64,000 nt of DNA from an uncultured Mycoplasmatota bacterium (lineage in GTDB: Bacteria > Bacillota_I > Bacilli_A > RF39 > UBA660): positions 57,407 through 121,406 of the forward strand of contig USGV01000001.1 in assembly GCA_900554305.1 (NCBI GenBank), given 5' to 3'. This document shows, in pieces, positions 61,607 to 64,000 of this stretch. Numbering within the stretch: the stretch's first letter is position 1; every line of letters begins with the position of its first letter. The notes below the pieces were generated by a model that searched no databases, was not told the origin of the DNA, and worked only from the letters and a program-made list of their open reading frames with translations. The position numbers and the translations under genes are program-made.

Positions 61607-63937
61607 ATGTTTGATAGAATTGTTTATATTAGTGATCATTCTGCAAATATTCGTTTGAAGGATGCAGATAATTTAGCTGTTAATTTGATGAACTTACATC
61701 TTGTTTTTGAGGATAAAGACAAAAAAGTATTAGGCGAAGTTGATGATTTAGATAAAGATATCGTTAAAGCGAGATTTTTGGGTGAAATTGTTGATGGAAG
61801 ATTAATTGGTGGTACTATTCGTAAGCCTGCTTTGGATGCTTCTATTCGTGTTATTGATCAATCAGAAATTCCTATGATTGTTGGAGAAGATAAAGCAGGA
61901 TATATGAAATTTGGTGTTAGTCCATTTTATAATGACTTTCCAGTTTATTTAGATGTTAATAATTTCTTTAGTAATCACTTTGCTATTTTTGGTAACAGTG
62001 GTAGTGGTAAATCTTGTGGTGTATCTCGCCTTTTTCAGAATATGTTTCACGATCAAAGACTATTTCCTTATAAAGCAAATATTTTATTGTTTGATTCATC
62101 AGGTGAATATTATAATGCGTTTAAGAATTTGAATTCTATAAATCCAAATTATCATTATCGTTTTTTTAGTACTAATGAAGTAGACGGAATTGGTGAAAGA
62201 TTACGTTTACCTATTTGGTTACTTAATGCGAGCGATTTGGCTTTATTATTGCAGGCTACGAATCATTCTCAGCTACCAATTATTGAGAGAATGTTAAAAC
62301 TGGCATTAATATTTTCTCAAAATGATATGGATGCTAATAACTATAAAAATCATTTAATTGCGAAAGCTATTATGACAATTCTTTATACAAATGAAACATC
62401 TCCTAATAAGAGAAATGAAATATTTTCTATTTTAGCAAGTTGTTCTACACCACAGTTTAATTTGGAAGCCCCAGTACAAGGGATTGGTTATACTAGAAAA
62501 TTTCGTGAGTGCTTTTTGATTGATTCTCAAGGACAATTCTCTGAAAGTGTTTTGCTTACAGAATATGTTTCTTCCTTTATTAAGAATGAATATGATAACT
62601 ACGAACCAAAAGGTGGAGTTTTCTATACTTTGGATACGTTAGAGAAAGCACTTAACTTTACTTTGATTAGTGAAGGCTGGTTAAGAAATGAAAATACTTA
62701 TGGAGATGCTGTTACTCTTAAAGTTCGTTTACATGCTTTAATTGTTGGGGAATATGCTAAGTTCTTTGATGTTCCTGATTACGTTTCTCTAGAGAGTTAT
62801 TTATCTTCTTTATTAATTAATAATGGTCGTAAATATCAAATGGTTAATTTTAACTTAGATGATGTTGATGATGATTTTGCAAAAGTTATTACAAAGATTT
62901 ATTCAAGGCTTGTTTTTGAATTTGCAAAAGGATTAAAAGATAGAGCCAGTATTCCATTTCATATTGTTGTTGAAGAAGCACATCGTTATATTCAAAATGA
63001 TACGGATAGATTTTTGATTGGTTATAATATTTTCGAACGTATTGCTAAAGAAGGACGTAAGTATGGTGTTTTACTTGGACTTATTTCTCAAAGACCAGTA
63101 GAACTTTCTGATACGGTTATTTCTCAATGTTCTAATTTCTTGATTTTTAAGATGAATCACCCTACTGATGTTGATTATATTCGTAAGATGGTTCCAAATA
63201 TTAGTGATGAAATTGTTGAAAAACAAAAGACATTGCAAGCTGGTACGTGTTTAGGCTTTGGTATGGCCTTTAAGATACCGTTGATTTGTAAATTGGAAAT
63301 GCCTAATCCAGCGCCATGGAGTGGTAACTGTGATGTTGTTGCGGTATGGAATGGTAACGGAAGTAGTCGTCCTAGTAATGTTATGGCTACAGAAATGAAT
63401 TCTCCAGCTATTCCTACTACTTCATCAATGTCTACGCCAAATTCTATGTCAAATCCTGCTTTTAACAATAATTCAAGTGTGGTTTCTAATCCAGCTCCAA
63501 TGAATAATACACCATTATTTAATTTAACGGAAGAAAAATCATCTCAAGCTATGCCTGATGTTACTGCTAATGCAGTTCCTAAATCTACAAGCTCTTCTGT
63601 TTTTCAAGATTTTAACAATTTAGATTTTGGTGATAGTGAGATGGATGATGATTTAGATACTCCAGCGGGCGGAACTTCTGTTGAGACTCCACCAGTTCCA
63701 ACTGACTTTGGTAAAATTCCGACTAGTTCTAAACCGTTAATTGAGGTTACAGAGGCTTCTGCTCCAGATTTAGGGATTCCTAATTTAAATCTTAATCAGA
63801 ATACTGGTTCTAATGAGCCATCTATTATGCCTTTCGGTGGTTCTGTTGCCGATAATAATCAAAATGTAAATCCTATTGATGTAGTGACTCCTAATGGTAC
63901 GCCGTTAGTATCACTTACTCCAGAGGGTAATCAATAA
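61607..63937 (+). CDS. HerA/FtsK-type hexameric ATPase (DUF87) with long disordered tail
   Basis: 776 aa. An N-terminal beta-barrel (HAS-like, residues 1-110) precedes Walker A GNSGSGKSCGVSRLFQN and LLFDSSGEYY. Walker B is HIVVEEAHRYI and the ISQRPVELSDTVISQCSN block carries the sensor residues; together they define HerA-type DNA translocases. From about residue 585 the protein is low complexity, rich in Pro, Ser, Asn and Thr, to the end. HerA usually pairs with the NurA nuclease, or with SIR2-type partners in defence systems, but none is adjacent here. Role in DNA processing is likely; the partner is unknown. Confidence 0.85.
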   Translation: MFDRIVYISDHSANIRLKDADNLAVNLMNLHLVFEDKDKKVLGEVDDLDKDIVKARFLGEIVDGRLIGGTIRKPALDASIRVIDQSEIPMIVGEDKAGYMKFGVSPFYNDFPVYLDVNNFFSNHFAIFGNSGSGKSCGVSRLFQNMFHDQRLFPYKANILLFDSSGEYYNAFKNLNSINPNYHYRFFSTNEVDGIGERLRLPIWLLNASDLALLLQATNHSQLPIIERMLKLALIFSQNDMDANNYKNHLIAKAIMTILYTNETSPNKRNEIFSILASCSTPQFNLEAPVQGIGYTRKFRECFLIDSQGQFSESVLLTEYVSSFIKNEYDNYEPKGGVFYTLDTLEKALNFTLISEGWLRNENTYGDAVTLKVRLHALIVGEYAKFFDVPDYVSLESYLSSLLINNGRKYQMVNFNLDDVDDDFAKVITKIYSRLVFEFAKGLKDRASIPFHIVVEEAHRYIQNDTDRFLIGYNIFERIAKEGRKYGVLLGLISQRPVELSDTVISQCSNFLIFKMNHPTDVDYIRKMVPNISDEIVEKQKTLQAGTCLGFGMAFKIPLICKLEMPNPAPWSGNCDVVAVWNGNGSSRPSNVMATEMNSPAIPTTSSMSTPNSMSNPAFNNNSSVVSNPAPMNNTPLFNLTEEKSSQAMPDVTANAVPKSTSSSVFQDFNNLDFGDSEMDDDLDTPAGGTSVETPPVPTDFGKIPTSSKPLIEVTEASAPDLGIPNLNLNQNTGSNEPSIMPFGGSVADNNQNVNPIDVVTPNGTPLVSLTPEGNQ

Positions 63938-63949
63938 GCAGGTATTTGA

Positions 63950-64000
63950 AATGCACCCCTTAGAGTAGACACAAATAAAAAAAGCAGTTCAAAGAAAGTG
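63950..64000. mobile_element. Possible terminal inverted repeat of an IS3-family (IS150-group) element
   Basis: Thirteen bases after the HerA-like stop begins a segment, TGCACCCCTTAGAGTAGACA (63953-63972), resembling the ends of IS150-group insertion sequences, where ACCCCTT and AGTAGACA-like blocks are common. The sequence then continues AT-rich to the window edge, so no transposase can be seen. The call rests on the look of the end alone. Confidence 0.35.

Noticed and set aside
1..64000. CRISPR array, tRNA genes, rRNA genes or prophage
   Set aside because: No regularly spaced repeats, tRNA-like cloverleaf with a T-loop, rRNA segment or phage structural gene was seen while reading either strand.

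Overview
The window is a compact, AT-rich, almost fully coding piece of a Bacillota (Firmicutes, class Bacilli-like) chromosome. I did not calculate an exact GC value. The lineage call rests on several signs: two T-box leaders; the conserved blocks recU-ponA / gpsB-rnpB, pgsA-recA, ftsY-ylxM and ezrA; RNase Y and RNase J; a type-B RNase P RNA; and an endospore gene set (spoIVA, spoVIF, a cse60-like gene, an alpha/beta-type SASP). The short intergenic spaces, many unrecognised small membrane proteins and gut-type gene content suggest an uncultured, host-associated, endospore-forming Bacilli lineage. The exact taxon cannot be fixed from sequence reading alone.

Layout. 1-5.4 kb: partial patatin, divergent VanY-type carboxypeptidase, GH31 glucosidase and an unknown protein. 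5.4-9.5 kb: a T-box (Leu) operon of a small membrane protein, a leucyl-tRNA synthetase carrying an inserted Nudix domain, and a CYTH protein. 9.5-18 kb: a thymidylate-synthase-like protein with an MtrA-like N-terminus, Fic, a PHP phosphoesterase broken by one amber codon, a Cse60-like protein, a MurJ/SpoVB flippase, a convergent pair of FemX-type ligases and a small coiled-coil protein. 17.8-23.1 kb: trmB, a lipoprotein, a disordered protein plus DUF948-like and YtxH proteins, then a second T-box (Tyr) operon of a CYTH protein and tyrS. 23.1-30.4 kb: propeller-like surface protein, histidine phosphatase, DUF218 protein, rpsD, ezrA, a pilin-like protein, thiI and SASP. 30.5-38.2 kb: two acetate kinase paralogues flanking two unknown membrane proteins, then a DHH phosphoesterase, engB and two unknowns. 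38.2-42.8 kb (minus strand): spoIVA, zinc-ribbon membrane protein, spoVIF, an Asn-rich protein and der. 43-47.1 kb: membrane proteins, HU, CCA-adding enzyme, DnaD and Nth. 47.2-52.6 kb: ponA, recU, a candidate 35-aa ORF, gpsB, rnpB, a RodZ-like protein and pgsA. 52.7-64 kb: recA, murE, rny, rnj, ftsY, ylxM and a HerA-like ATPase, ending in what may be the tip of an IS3-family element.

How the genes work together. Most named genes serve envelope growth and division (MurE, MurJ-like, FemX pair, PonA, VanY, GpsB, EzrA, RodZ-like, PgsA), RNA turnover and translation (RNase Y, RNase J, RNase P, LeuRS, TyrRS, S4, TrmB, ThiI, CCA), DNA maintenance (RecA, RecU, Nth, DnaD, HU, HerA-like) and sporulation. 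The most unusual theme is that both T-box-controlled aminoacyl-tRNA synthetase operons also encode a CYTH (triphosphate tunnel) protein, and one of the two synthetases carries a complete Nudix box inside its editing region. That suggests a link between tRNA charging and hydrolysis of polyphosphate or dinucleotide compounds. This link is inference; the domain content and co-operonic arrangement are read directly from the sequence.
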